Of a stretch of 64,000 nucleotides of DNA, positions 23,506 through 37,202 are shown piece after piece. The notes under the pieces were generated by a model. The model was not told the origin of the DNA, ran no database searches, and saw nothing but the letters and a program-made list of their open reading frames with translations. The stretch is from Lutraria lutraria (lineage: Eukaryota; Mollusca; Bivalvia; Venerida; Mactridae), in assembly GCA_964023205.1 (NCBI GenBank), contig OZ026835.1, positions 1,111,501-1,175,500 on the forward strand. The letters run 5' to 3'. The translations under genes and the position numbers were made by a program. Positions within the stretch are counted from its first letter, which is position 1, and every line of letters starts with the position of its first letter.

Positions 23506-24087
23506 GGAAAATATTATAGTAATTAATTAAGTAACTGATTAATTATTCGTAGTATATGTCATTGAACTGATGTTGTCTGTGTTGCAATTCCAGTAACGAA
23601 GCAGGCATATTCCACTGGATACTGACGGAAATAATCCTTCAGTTTGGTTCGGGTCCCTTTGGTTTTGCTGTTTTACTACATTTTCATATATATAATTTGG
23701 GACCAATTAGAACACACATGCATACTGTACAGGTCCCAATTAAGACCAAATGGATAAATGACTTCAATAAATCAGTGGACTGTTAGTTATTTTTACCTCT
23801 AAGACTGCAGAAAAATCTCTTCTTGTAAACAGGAAATTAACTTGAATGGCAGTCCAAGCCAATATTTCGCTTTCCGCTTAAACGGAAATATTTCCGCTTC
23901 AGTCATCTTTCCTTCTCTTACGCAACGAAACGCGCCGTGACTAATATAGGAAGTTCGATAAATGAATTCTCGTAGATTTACTACTTAGAATTTTAAAACA
24001 ACACGTTTTGTGTGTTTGAATACAGTACACTATTGGTATATTGATTTGATTAAGATTATATTGTGACATCTTGAAAAACAAAATAAC

Positions 24088-27000
24088 ATGTCGTACGGAC
24101 AAGTTTCCTATTCAGATAAAACTCATTTTAACACTCCTGCGGATGAGCACCAGTATTCGGATGACTACAGAAATGGGGACAAACATGCGAACGGCAACGG
24201 GATTTACAATGATTATACTGTTGAATTGAAACCTACTGAGTATGGAAAACAGTACAAGGTTCTGTGCTTTTCCTGTCAGAACACAAAGAAGGTGAAATTT
24301 GTAATGGTCGGGGCGTTGATGGCATTTGTTCTGGCTCTAATTCTTATCATCGTCTCGGCTGTTGCTCATCATAGCAGCGAGCAGTCATCACCTCAAGCAG
24401 AGAAAGCATATGGTAAAATATTATATAAGTTTGTGATAATTCTTTTCTATGCAAATACATAGTCATTAGTGTATACGCAAGTTCAAACCAAGGTAGCATT
24501 TGCACCATGATGGATCATTGCAATGTGAATATAAATTTCGAAATGTTCTCATTTGATCGCCACATTAGGGTGCTAGAAGCATTATGACGTCGAGGCAGTG
24601 GAGGGGTGTCAAATTTTACTACTCCTGCGTTTATGAATGAATTATGCAATTGAAGCCGCAAACCTAATCAAGTGTGCATGACCAGTACGTTCTACGAAAA
24701 CAAAAGTAGCGTGTACATGTAGCCACTACACCCATAAGTTTGTGCCCATTAATATTCGAAGTCCGCGCATGCGCATATGATACTACCGTAGTTGAACAAG
24801 ATCTCCTTAAAATATCAACTTACAAGTTAATTTTCTGTACATGTAACGAAATATAACAAAACAGCTTGTAAACATGCATTGCACGCCTCAAAATAAGCAT
24901 GACCATGACAATCTTGATTATCTGGAAGCTTTCTCACAACTTCGTGCTCGTAAACTGATGACGTCATGCGAAAGCCGCGCTGCTATTTTCTAAATATAGT
25001 TTATCATTTAATTGTAAGTATTGGGTATGCTCTTTAAGAATAAACACTTAAACACTTGATAAGATTAGTATTAAAATATACCAACGAAGATAAAGTCAGC
25101 GAGTGTCAAATAAATTGGAAATGTGAACTTCTTAACAGTTTAATTTCTTTTTAGAAAGTTTTACGCATTTTTCACTTCTTTCTCACAGCAATATTTCTTC
25201 ATCTACAACTAGCATAAACTTGGACATGGGAAACCATGTCATTCATCACTAAAATCGGTTATAGCTTCGGGCACGAGCTTTGGGTAAGGCACGAAGTTGT
25301 GAGAATAGAGGATATGTTTTATGTGCGAAGAATTTGTTACAGTCTTGTCCTATGTATTAAAAACTAAAATAGTTTGTTTATGCAATGAATGAATTTTATA
25401 TTGAACCCATATGATAAAAAGCGAGCATCAAATATATATAAAACTGATTTATGAACGTTATAAATCCAGACATGCTGCAGAATGGCCACGGTTCTGTTAC
25501 TATAGGCCTACATATAATGAAAAATAACTAACATTGCCAGCTTGTGTTAGAATTTTGGCAATATTAGATAGCTCAGTGACCAAGCTGGTAATGGTCTACA
25601 TGATTGTACATAACCTCATAGACATCCCAGCTGAGCCGTTCTTCCACCCTCTGACTTTTGGCGGCCATGGCTATGGACACAGATTCCTCATCCCTTTCTG
25701 CCGCACTGACGCTATGAAATTCTCCTTCGTTCCCTCGGCGATTTGATTGTGGAACCAGCTACCCCAGCACCAGGCCACTGCAGTCACCTTGAGGCCTTCA
25801 AGGGAGGACTTCTCATGGGGCTGTAGATTACTGGAGTCTTTCATTGTAACGATTTGAATGCTGCACACCACTTTGTACATACACCCTTTACAATGATCAA
25901 GCAGAGAGGGATCTAGTACAGTATTTGGAAGAAGAAGACTGCAAAATACAGCAGAAATCTGGCCATTGACAAAGCCTAGAACCTGCTGTACACATAATAA
26001 GTTAATACATGTTTCAATTGCTAGAAACTGTCACGAATTCTTATCTGTATGATATGACAAGTCTCGTTAGCATGTTGACCTTTGCATATAGAGCGCTTTG
26101 GTAGTGTATAAGTTAAGTTTCAGTTTCACAGACAACCAAAGAAACATAAATGATACGTTTTAGAACCATACATACGGACAGAAGTTTTTTTAGTAGTTTG
26201 GGAGGCATTAAATATTTTAAAAAAAGCCTTATGCCAAAATTACTTATTGCTTAAATATTGGGGCGGCAATCACCACCCCAGCTCTGGCGACTCTGCACGT
26301 GTCGATAGTTAACATAATAATAATATGTAGTTGCAAGTCCGTTACATGGAGTAGTCTTGACTTTTGTTGTGTTATCCAATATTGAAGTTATTATTTATTT
26401 ACACTCTCAAGACTTTATTTTTAATTAATGTATTTGGTGTTTAGTAATTTATTTATTGTATTTTGCATAATGTTTGACTTTAAGTAGCGACCACAGATAA
26501 GCCAATATTTCCTTTAAAAAATTCCAAAGATTAAATATACCAGTACCATGGAGCACCAGGCTACTGTAAGTTGGATGTTACAAGCTTGGTAACTCTTAAC
26601 TTGGTATTTCTAAACATGGTTTATGAAAACAGACTTGAACCATGGGTAGTGCACTTAGTATTTTAACTGACATTCAATTGAAAGAAACAATGAAATTATG
26701 TTCAAACTGTAATTGAAATATGAAAATCACAAATAATTATTTGGTTAATGGTTTATTCTTTTAGGACTGTATGCTTATGGACCTGATGATAAAAGTATGC
26801 TGACCTTTGATCCACTGAACCACAAATCTTACATGAAATACTTCTACAGGCTGGAGGACAAACTTCATGGTAGATATTTTAAACATTCATATTTACTTTA
26901 TTTTCTAATGTTATTTGAACTTACATGGACAAGGCACTTACAATTTCACATGCAGATGTTTTTAAAACATAGTTAATAGTTACTGTGGTATAGATGGATT

Positions 27001-30000
27001 ATTTTGGGTTCTTTTTGGACTAAACATTAATTTGTTGCGGCTTGAAGTAGGAAATGAATTCATAATGTTTTACATTGTATCACATTGTTGACAGCACATG
27101 ACTAAGATTAACATCTTAAATTATACATACCATCAACTCAAGCACATTACTAACTTGTCAATATCACAGTTACATCTAGCAGCTGACATCACATGTTAAT
27201 TTACTGGATAAAGTAATTGAATATGTGCAATTTCAGTTTTACCAAGTTAAGTTAGTTCAAAGTTTCAAGTATTAGAAGTTCCAATGACACAAAGTTTTTA
27301 AATAGTGAAACAAAAGAAAAGCATTGTCTGTACATTAGCTGGGTATTTCCAATTTCAATTTTTGTATTAATAAAAAGGAAATTCACATAAATGTATAATT
27401 GCATGCTCAGTTATCGGTTGAATAAACACTCAGTGCATTGTATATTATAGGCAAACCCATAGCTGCTTTTACCAAAGGAACTTGGTATCAATTTATCTCA
27501 CAATCAATACATTATGTTGCCATCTATTGTTCATTAAACTACAATACTATGATTCGTAATTCGGTCATATTCCCATTTGAAAATAGTATCTTTTTTTCCC
27601 AATTCACAGAAAAAAGTTCCCAATCCCCCCCCCAAAAAAAAAAAAAAAAAAATGTTTTTTTTTGTTTTTTTTTATAAGTTCATTAACATCACTATTGGTA
27701 GTAAATACCTTATTCTGCTACTGTTTTATGTGTAAATAAGTAGAATAAGTTGAAAATTGTAAAAATTGTAGTTATGCATTTTTTCCCAATTTTGATTAAA
27801 ACACCGCGAAAATTCCCAATCCCAAGGGTATGGGTCATTTTCCCAAAATACCGAGAAAAAACCCTGGTATGAATATGGCACATTAAAGTTGACTTTCAAT
27901 TCAAGCTACAGGCATGTATTATAATTTATATATTCCATATTAGACTTTTTTCCAATCATGGCATGTAAAACAGGATTGAAACAATATTGATCACGAATCA
28001 AGATTTGATCCTGAAATATATGAATTTTCAACTTTGTTGGACAATGAAAAAGTAGTGTGAAAAAAGTTAGATACTGGTCAAGTCATTATCTGTAGCTTTA
28101 CTGTATGAATTATCTTCTATAATTTCAGGTTACAATATAGTCACTCAGGTTTCAAATACTGAGAAATTTATTAAATGTGATGACAATACAACATCTGTAC
28201 CTGAGGGTAAAGTTTGTATGCAAACTGCTATACAGTTTGGTGACGTGTGTCAGCATAGAGAGATGTATGGTATACTTCAAGGAAAACCCTGTGTATTACT
28301 TGTACTCAAGCCTGTATGTTTATGTTTTATATTAATACTTTCAGTTCATTCAACTTATTAGTATTACCATCGTGCCCTAACAATCTCTCCAAGGCAACAC
28401 CCTTCGGGAGTAGCAATATTATGCTGTTGTTGAGAGGTTGTTGCTGTAGAGAGGTTAAATTAGTAGTTAAATCATGTGGTTGGAAAAAGTCATGCTGTTG
28501 TTGATGGAAGGTTGTGGCTCTGGAAAGTTTGTACTGTAATTAACTTAGAAAATGAATTAAGAACGTTTTAATGTAATACATGTACATGAATATTCATGTG
28601 TTGCAATGCATAAATTTGCATTGTATGCTTTTGTCTAAGCAATCTGGTTATATTAATTAATGGCTTGTCGCTCTACCTTACTTTATGAGCGTTCATTTTT
28701 GTATTAATTGACAATTTTTTGCAAAGTTTTGCATAAATTTAACTGAGACATAACTACTATTCATTGATTATGATTAGTTGTTTAAATTTGATGTTCAATT
28801 ATTATATATAGGTATTAATTTTATGTGAATCTTTATGTAATCTCACAGATGGTCAACAAATAATGATGGAATCCTTAATGTAAACAAAGATATCATCGAT
28901 ATTTGCACTATACTTAATCCCTTCTGTCTTCCATACAGCTCCCTTCGCATGTATTCATAATTCTACTCTCTTAGTTATCAATTTAGTTGATTTTGAAATG
29001 ACAAAATCTCAGAAATTTAATGTTTTGCCTACTATAACCTGATGACCGTCCAGTTACTATTGCCTTTTAATAGTAGTTTCCAAATCTGTAATGATATGGT
29101 ATTTTAGTACTTTGTCTAACATATATAGATATCATGTTTTGATTCCTTTATTAAAGATCTTGAATATTAACATACATTTTCTTGACTAACAATTTTTGTG
29201 TACATTCACACAGGAGAAAGGTTTGGTACCAAAGTTATTTGATCTTTCTGGAACTGAGAATGTTGAGCTTCAAAAGAAGTTGGAGACGAAACTTGACAAT
29301 GCAGTGCTTGTCACTTGTGAAGGAAAGGTTAGTGTTTAAAAGTGTTAAAATAATGCCATAATGACTCTATCTTCTTCAAAAGTGGCTATGTAGAGAAATA
29401 ATTAAAGTTGATGATGTCATCATAGCAAATTTTGTTAACGTTAGCTATTACAGAGAGATATAAGAGAAGTTCAAAATGTGTCACTATATTTGTGCCGACT
29501 ACAATCAAGATGAAAATCAAAGTGATTCACATTATCTTAGCACTCAAAATTTGTTTTAAGAGCCCTAGTGTTATTTGTTAATTAAGAGTTGATTTGGTTT
29601 TACATGCATGATTTAATCATTTATATACTTTTTGTTTCACTGCCTGTAAGGTACAGAGGTAAAATATTTGAGTTTTATTTAGCTTGTCTGTTTTCAAAGA
29701 AAAGTCAAGCTATTCACAATAACTGCCCGCCAGAATATGACTGAAATAATGTTGAAAATGGCATTAAATCAAAATAAATAAATGAATATTAAAGGACTAA
29801 ACACTATGTATAATATGTGTATATCTTAAGACAACCCTGTTAAAAGAAGGTCATGCCTGAAGCAACATGGTACATATTTCCAAGTGTTGTCAATTGGTTT
29901 AAGTCATTTCTTTGTTATTTTTATTCACCAGCATATGTACCTGTAGTCTGTATTAAGGTTAATTATACTTTCAGACTGAAGAAGACAAGAAAGCTCTGGG

Positions 30001-30241
30001 AACAGACAAGCATGATGGTCCTCCAATCAAGTACAATCCTATCCAAGGTTTTCCTATGTACTACCTGTTACAGAGAGACACACCTGGATACATTGAACCT
30101 GCTGTCATGATCCATTTTAATGCTCTTCCTACACATCGTCAGGTGACCATCAAATGCACAGCATGGGCGGAAAATTTCAATAACGGCGATCCAGCAAGCA
30201 GTACTCATTACTCAACTGAGTTTTCCATGAATATTTATTAA
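24088..30241 (+). CDS. Na+/K+-ATPase beta subunit-like protein (divergent)
   Basis: Type II membrane glycoprotein that should escort and stabilise the alpha subunit of the Na+/K+ (or related) pump at the plasma membrane. Exons: 24088-24412, 26765-26869, 28129-28313, 29214-29327, 29975-30241; phases close to 331 aa. Residues 1-68 are cytoplasmic and polar, 69-93 a single transmembrane helix (VMVGALMAFVLALILIIVS). The ectodomain has six cysteines (160, 173, 184, 198, 240, 304), the number and spacing of the three family disulfides, a GKPC-VLL motif at 195-201, and a terminal FP-x-YY...IEP-V-I-F...IKCTAWAENF block. There is an N-glycosylation sequon at N163. The usual cytoplasmic 'GRT..SW' segment before the helix is not recognisable, and the tail is longer than typical (family about 300 aa). 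Possibly a non-canonical beta isoform. Confidence 0.85.
25534..25890 (+). mobile_element. LINE 3' fragment in intron 1 of the ATPase beta gene
   Basis: Reading through one stop and a frame change gives FCRTDAMKFSFVPSAI then LWNQLPQ and LEAFKGGL, the characteristic C-terminus of CR1/jockey-type reverse-transcriptase ORFs (S-FP-I-WN-LP...FK). It is a dead 5'-truncated fragment. Confidence 0.7.
28371..28538 (-). mobile_element. Pogo-like MITE in intron 3 of the ATPase beta gene
   Basis: 'caatctctccaaggcaacac' near the left, 'gctgttgttgagaggttg' inside, and 'ggaaagtttgtactgta' at the right. Same family as 10598-10775, in reverse orientation; the left terminus is degraded. It begins 57 nt after the exon 3 splice donor. 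Confidence 0.7.
29725..29785 (+). repeat. SINE-type 3' tail, copy 1
   Basis: 'gccagaatatgactgaaata' 'atgttgaaaatggcattaaa' followed by 'aataaataaat' matches 56785-56865. This looks like the conserved tail of a mollusc SINE/LINE pair; no tRNA head is recognisable here. Confidence 0.55.
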
Positions 30242-33200
30242 ATGTATCAAATTTACACTCGCCTTTAGAACTGAGTAACCATTTAGTTGCTGTTGAATAT
30301 TTACCTTTCTACAACTTCGATCTATTTTGATAGTGATAGTTGAAACTGAAAAAAAATACTTCTTATAAAATGTTTTATTGAATATTAATTTTGTCATTCT
30401 CTGAATTAAGTGAAGGCATATTATCAGGATATAAATGATATTTGCATGTTTTTTTTAACTCATATTGAATCTTGTTTCTTTGCCATGTAATTGAATTGAT
30501 TTCTTTCATATATTTTATCATGAAATGGTTATTAATTTTTACTTTTAACGACCTGAATGATATACTGTCCTGGGTTCATTCTTGTTCTTGATAATCCAAG
30601 TTACACAAGTTGTCCACCATCACCCGTAAAGAAAATTTATTACAGATACATAGATATTGTAGCACTTCGTAAAAATATATTTCAAAATGCCATCATTTGT
30701 TTTGTTGATATTAGCTTGGTTACAATTTATCATATATGTTCAAATGGTCTTATCTCTTATACCTATGACATAATACTAGATAAGTTAGACAATTCAATGC
30801 ATTCAATGATTTGGATTAAATTAAGCTGGTTATTTCCTTAATAAGCATTTTAATTATTTGGTACAAATTTCAAATAAGCGTATGTTAGCATTAGGCATAG
30901 TTATCCGTATGACATAGGAAGGAAACATTAAAGATTTTCACATCAGTTCGAACAAGAAGAAAGATTACATACATACATTCATATAAACAGGTATGAATAA
31001 AAATAAGGTATTTTGTGTTTATTTAAATATTCACTTTACAATGTAAGCACTTGAAAAGAAGTCTTTTTATATTTTTATTGTAATTTTTGTATAAATCAAC
31101 ATGAATTATGGATCTGATAAATATACTGCTGATTTAGGAACATTGAAAAAAGTTTACAGAAAATTTAACTTGTATCATTATTGTTCTTTTGTTGCTCATT
31201 AGAATAGAAATTATAGATTAATCTAGTTTAAGGTCGATTTTGAATTCCAATATTGTTCTCAAGACCCATGTGTTAAACAAAAAATACTATATCTGTTATT
31301 GTTTTTCTTTTTATTAAATAATGAGCAATATGCAGTACCTTGAAAAAAAATAAGAAACAATTGTAAATAATTTATCAAAAATTCCATTTTTTATTAATTG
31401 TTATATTACTAATAGATTACATTGCTTGTAAAGATAATTTTATGCTTTAATTTTTACTCTCATTGTTAGTCACTTATTTGTATGTCATGTATTTCTGTTC
31501 TTGATTGTGTATCTTTGTAATTTGTCATAAGAATGAATCATGGAAAGAATGTGGGATTGATGTAAGTGATAAATACTGCTTCTGTGTAGAAAATACTGAA
31601 ATGGTATAAGGGATCTCCTTGATTAAATCTCAGACTAGAAAGCACTAGCCACTCAAAACTGAGTTTGGATCAAAGCAGGATCAGGCAAATTTCCTGGACA
31701 CTGTCCAGCTTGCTTGAAGGTTGGGAAGTCTACACTGATAAGTTCTATGCATGACACTTAGCTGTTAAAAACTGTTGGATTTTATTTTCTTCCATTTTGT
31801 GATGTCAGTCTGGCATTGAGTCACTTCAACTTCCATATTTTTCCAGTACATGTAGGTGTTTTTTACTAAATCTTCTTTTATCTGGTATTAATCCAAATAA
31901 TCCTTCTGTGAACACATTCCAAATTACATGAAATTTTTATGATTTTCTAAATTTGGTACAATGTTTAATTTGTGCGGAAAAAAATCTTTGAAGACAAACT
32001 TTTTGTAATTACTTTATTGTATCATACAGTGGTCCTGCACTTCCAGGTACAGTCTTACATCTATGATATAATGTTAGAGTATATTTTATAGTTACATAGA
32101 ATCTGAATATCATTTTCTTTTTTTACAAGCATGTGAGTGTGATAATATATAATCATGTATATGTGATAGAACTATTTTTCCTCACAGCTTTATATTTTTA
32201 TGACATTCCTTTGACATTGTACATCAACAAAAAATAATGTAACAATATAATTAACATATCATTTTATATATACCGGTAATGTATTCATATTTAGGAAAGC
32301 CCCTAATTAGATAGCTCTAATGAATTGTATGCCTTTGCTTGGCATTTAATTGAATGATTTAAAAGTATGATAAACTTCTGATCTATCACAGTCCATGAGA
32401 TGAGATTTACATTAAAATTGTGTTTTCTACTATAATGAGAAGTAAAAGATATTTAACTTCTGTCTATAGTTTGTGTCTGCTAGGTTTTATGTGTAGTGTG
32501 GACATGTTTATCATTTATTACTATTTACCATTAACAATCAGCATTCCTAATTTAATTCTATATATTTTTGTAACAACTTTATATTTGAGTGTATAGGGCT
32601 GTATCTAATGGGAAAGTTTATTGGTTGACTAATTTTATGTCTGCAATTCATTGTGTGTTATATAAACTGCATCTTCTTGTTACCTGTTAAATAATGAACA
32701 AAGATAATCAAAATATCCGGTTAGACCATGCTTTACATTGTTCCTTTCTATGTTGTTATAAATTTGTTTCTATGTTGTTATAAATCTGTTTCTATGTTGT
32801 TACAAATTTGTTTCTATAGGTTGTGATGTTGTGAAGAAGTGCCTTACTTCTGTATTCCGTATTCTATATAATTGTTACACTCTTTAAAATTTATTGTATT
32901 TTTATACATTTTAGATGAAGTTTAATGCTTAAATTTTATAAGGTATTAAATAATCACATTTTTCCATGGAATCATATGCAGTTTAACATATTAATGTATG
33001 ATTTAAACATTGTGATATTTCTGTATACATTTCCTGTTGATTAAACTTATAAAGAACATATCCATTAGATTAAGATGATAAAAAATAAACTTTCAGTTTA
33101 AAACGATGGAATACTAATATTAAATTATTAGTTTTTATTTAATTGCATAAACTTGATATAAAGGATTACAATACCCAAAAACTAACCATAATTATATGTA

Positions 33201-34267
33201 CATACACTATTACTAATTACATGTTTTTTTTCTATTTTCACCTTGTGTCAATTTTTGCAGTGCACTTTGTTAGCGGAGACATTGGTCACTAAGTTTGTTT
33301 TAAAAAAATAATACCTACCCAGTAACAATACCTTGTTAATTCTATTGCAAGAATTACTGACGAAATCTCATTTCTTGCTCTCTCTTCAATTGAAACTCAG
33401 TATAGAATTGATTCAATGGAAAGGGGGTTGATTGCGAACTGGTTATAAGGATCAATGGCAAATTTGGTGACCAATTATAAATTAATTGATTATATTGGAT
33501 GAATCACAACATCTGAAAAAAATATTATCTGTGACTTATGAAGTAAATGCAATAATTGTTTACATTCCAATTAAACTATTTTACACTTTAAAGATAATAA
33601 TCATTATATGAATGGTTGTGTATGTGTTACCGTTTTACCTATGAGTATAGTATTTTTTTATTGTTACTTGTTTTGTCTGTACACATATGAATTAAATTGA
33701 GTCAAACATGAATACAATAGTTTGGCCTTTTTAGTACAAAAGGACATTTTTACAAAATATTTTTTATAAACTTAAAGTTTTTGGAAACATATACCAATCC
33801 AATGACTAAGCTTTAGCGATACTTTTTTGCCCTCCAGTTTTTCTCTCATAGAATATTTTACATTATTTTGGTAGTTTTGATGCCTGAGTTTGGGGCTTGA
33901 ATGATATTATCCTACATTATATCAATGTATTAGTCCCATTAGCTTTTTGTTACAAAAAAATATGCAAAAAGAGCAGTAACTGTTGCTTACATTATACCAT
34001 GATAATATTTACCGACGATTTTTCTTTTTTCCTTTGAAAAACACTCATTTGGCTGTGAGTTTTGCTTTTGTAAACTGGAAATGTATAGAGCATGTGACAT
34101 CACTTTATGACGTGTGCATGACATGACAGCGGGAAATGAATAGTATATATTACGACCGATAAATTTATAAGCTTATGGGACTTTTCATTGTCATCATTAA
34201 CTGCTTGTTTCATCAAAGTTGGTCTTTGATTATTTGTGATGGTCAAACTGACCATCGCCATTTAGCT
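30242..34267. other. T-rich region downstream of ATPase beta gene; possible long 3' UTR
   Basis: No protein-coding signal is seen. AATAAA occurs at 30997-31002, and other candidates follow, the last near 35923-35928. A 22-bp unit 'gtttctatgttgttataaat' is repeated about three times at 32748-32818. The T-rich plus strand is compatible with a long 3' UTR or with plain intergenic DNA; this cannot be decided without RNA data. Confidence 0.4.
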
Positions 34268-34950
34268 TTTTTTAGCTCACCTGATTCATCAGGTGAGCTT
34301 TTAGGATCGTTGAATGTCCGTCGTACGTCCACAATTAGTTTGTTTACACTCTAGCATCCACAGCTCTTAACGAATCATGATTAAACTTGCTCACAATATA
34401 TATGGCCACAATGTCTCGGCTAAGTTCGATTATGGGCAAAATCAGACAATAACTTCAAGAGTTATGGGCCCTTGAATTACAAAATTTGCTATATTTAGCT
34501 TGTTTACACTCTAGCGCCTTCATTTATTCACCGATCCTAATAATATTTTCAGTAGATGAGTATAACCAAAAGATCTGGGACAAGTTCCATTATGGACGGA
34601 ATCGGACTAGAACTTCAAGAGTTATAGGCCCTTGACTTTGAAAATTTGCTATATTTTAGCTTGTTTACACTCTAGCGCCTTCATTTATTCACCGATCCTA
34701 ATCATATTAACAATGAATGAGTATAACCAAAAGATGTTGGACAAGTTCGATTATGGGCGGAATCGGACCTCATCTTCAAGAGTTATGGGCCCTTGGATTA
34801 GAAAATTTGCTACGTTTTAGCTTGTTGGTTTTGATCTCAAAATCTACGTAAAAATGAGTTTTACGAGATGGAAACTATATTACCTGGTCATTAATTATTG
34901 GCCTTTGTTCTCAGGTGAGCGATAAAGGGCCATCAGGGCCCTCTTGTTAT
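34268..34950 (+). repeat. Molluscan-type 'ctcacctg' dispersed element, copy 2
   Basis: Starts with a hairpin 'agctcacctgattcatcagg' 'tgagctttt', contains 'gtccgtcgtacgtcc', then three tandem units of about 160 bp (each with 'ttgtttacactctagc' and 'cttcaagagttatgggccc'), and ends 'tcaggtgagcgataaagggc' 'catcagggccctcttgtt'. Opposite orientation to 15080-16062, with related termini but a different interior. Confidence 0.8.
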
Positions 34951-36007
34951 TTCTTTTAAAAAAGCAGCTCTAGAAAAATGCCATCTCTGATGCAGCATGC
35001 ATACATGTTCCATTTGGTTTTAGTCACAGATTTTGAACAAAAATCTTTGAACACACATTTTAGGTTTGTTTGTAAATGACAATGAAATTATTTATATCTA
35101 ACTTACACTAGCCTGAACCATTTCTGTTCAGATTTGTCATTACTTAACATTCACATGCATCTGTCAACATGTGAAAGCAGTTCAAAAACTGTAGTCTCCA
35201 TTAGTTTCCATCTGGTACTCAAATGCTGTATTTTGTTTTACTCTTATTGTGCATTTTGTTTTCATATTTTTTCACATTTATGTACAATTTCAGCATTTTG
35301 TTTAAATTTCAATGTTTAGACTTTGTAACATAATAACTGAATGTAGACGAACATTTTTCGTCAAGAAATAGATTTTCTAGTATTTAATAATATTTTCTGT
35401 GCGATTTCCTTGCAAGTTATAGCATATTTTATCTCCATCAAATTGTACGTAAGAAAATGATTCACTTAGTTATAAAACTTTAAATTTTTGTGGCTTCATT
35501 TCTTGTTTTACAATAATTCTGTAAAAGCTAAGATGTGGACAAGGGTGTATGTGATTGATAGAAAATGACAAGTCTGGATAGAGATTGAAACTATTGATAA
35601 TATGCATAGTCAAAATTTTCCCTGCCCTTTACTTAAATTATTTTACTGTTACCCAATTCTCGAATGTTTTTCTTTTTGTGGTAATTGGGCATGTTTTACA
35701 ATGATGATAAACTTGATCAACATTCATGTATCTAGCTGTGTTTCTATCATTTACATTCCTATTTCAATATCAACATATCATATTTTATTGACATTTATGT
35801 ATATAATAATCACATGACTATATTTATGAAGTAAGCATATTTTTACTCTGCTGTTTGCTATTTTAACATTGTATGATTGACTATATGGCTGTATCGCTGT
35901 TTGATACTTCATGTTGTATTATAATAAAGCTTGCATCAGAATTTTATTATCTTATTTTATTTACATTTCAATCCCTCATTCAACATGCATAGTAGAAGTA
36001 AAATGAT
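34951..36007. other. Gene-free AT-rich stretch
   Basis: Only short chance ORFs. AATAAA at 35923-35928 on the plus strand could be a distal poly(A) signal of the ATPase beta gene. Nothing else is recognised. Confidence 0.5.
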
Positions 36008-36270
36008 GGGGCCTCAGTGACTGAGTGGTATTTGCCTCTGACTTGCAGTCACTAGTCTCTCACTGCTGTGAGATCAAATCAGACACAGGACCTAATTTCA
36101 CACATGAGACAAATGTCAAGCTAGCTGACAGAAGGTCAGTGGTTCTACCTAGGGGTATGCCTGGATCTTCCTTTTCTGGGAAACTGGAAAGTCATCAAAT
36201 GACCGTGTCCACTTATGTTATGATAACCGGTAACCATAGAGAAAGATCATTGCTTCAAACAAACACAGCG
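36008..36270 (+). mobile_element. tRNA-derived SINE
   Basis: Head 'ggggcctcagtgactgagtg' 'gtatttgcctctgacttgc' resembles a tRNA with A box; a degraded B box 'gtgagatcaaatcag' follows at the expected distance. The body includes 'ggtggttctacctaggggtatgcc'-like sequence and ends near 36270. The broken B box means it is probably transcriptionally dead. Confidence 0.65.
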
Positions 36271-36758
36271 ATATCTACAATAATATTTTACTATGGGATC
36301 ATAACTGAACTTTTTATTGTTCTTTTTAAAGAAATCCCATCCAGTCAAATAGATTTGATTTCAAAGAATTAACACTTTAAGTAACTCTCCAATCTTTATG
36401 AAAGGCATTCTCTACATTATGATCTGATGTGACATCATTACCGGTACATTATGTTAGGTGTAAGAAATGGTCGACAGTTTAAAACAAGCTTACATTGATA
36501 AACCTAAATAAGAGCACAGCAAATAAGTGCACACATCTGTTCACTGTTTCATTGAGACCCATCTTTCTTACAGTTTCTGAGTTAGGAGCTACACAGATGA
36601 CACAGTGATCACAATAGCTTGACTCTTTCTTCTATTCTAAAACAACCAAGCTAAACATAGTCTTTCAGTTGTGCCAATAGTCGATACAGAGCGAGTAGAT
36701 ATTGTAAATATGTCACGAAGAACAATGTTCAAAAAGACAAGGCAAATCTCAAATTGTT

Positions 36759-36764
36759 TTTATT
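36759..36764 (-). terminator. Candidate poly(A) signal for CDC40
   Basis: AATAAA on the minus strand about 440 nt after the CDC40 stop codon. It is the most plausible canonical signal by position; unverified. Confidence 0.35.
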
Positions 36765-37202
36765 TTTATATCGAAATTACTAATCTTGATAAGCATAATT
36801 CATTGTTGGCCAAGAGTTTATAAACATGGTTTCAGAAAAGGATGTTTAACAACCGAGATATCATAGTTCAAATGAACTCATAAAATAGAACATGTTATGA
36901 GTGAGTAGTTTACAAACTATGTCTTGCATTAACTTGCCAGCAAGCAGTGACTTCAAACTGCATTATACCATAACTGTAATAAGTCATAAAAACTTTATAT
37001 ACATAAAGTCAATGCAGTTATCATGACAGTGACTTGACTATGCATGTTTGTAGTAAATTTTTACTACTGTGAAATTACAGTGTACACATCAACACTTGTT
37101 CTGAATAAAAGAACCACAGTCCTCACTGAATTGTTCATCTTGACATTGTTGGGAAGTTTATACCATCACTTTTATCATCCAGGTAATACATGTCAACCAT
37201 TT

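Noticed and set aside
27600..27672. C-run / A-run / T-run hairpin in ATPase beta intron 2
   Set aside because: Low-complexity sequence, possibly inflated by sequencing; no element borders found.
30557..30841. 94-codon plus-strand ORF after the ATPase beta gene
   Set aside because: Composition of AT-rich noncoding DNA; no family resemblance.
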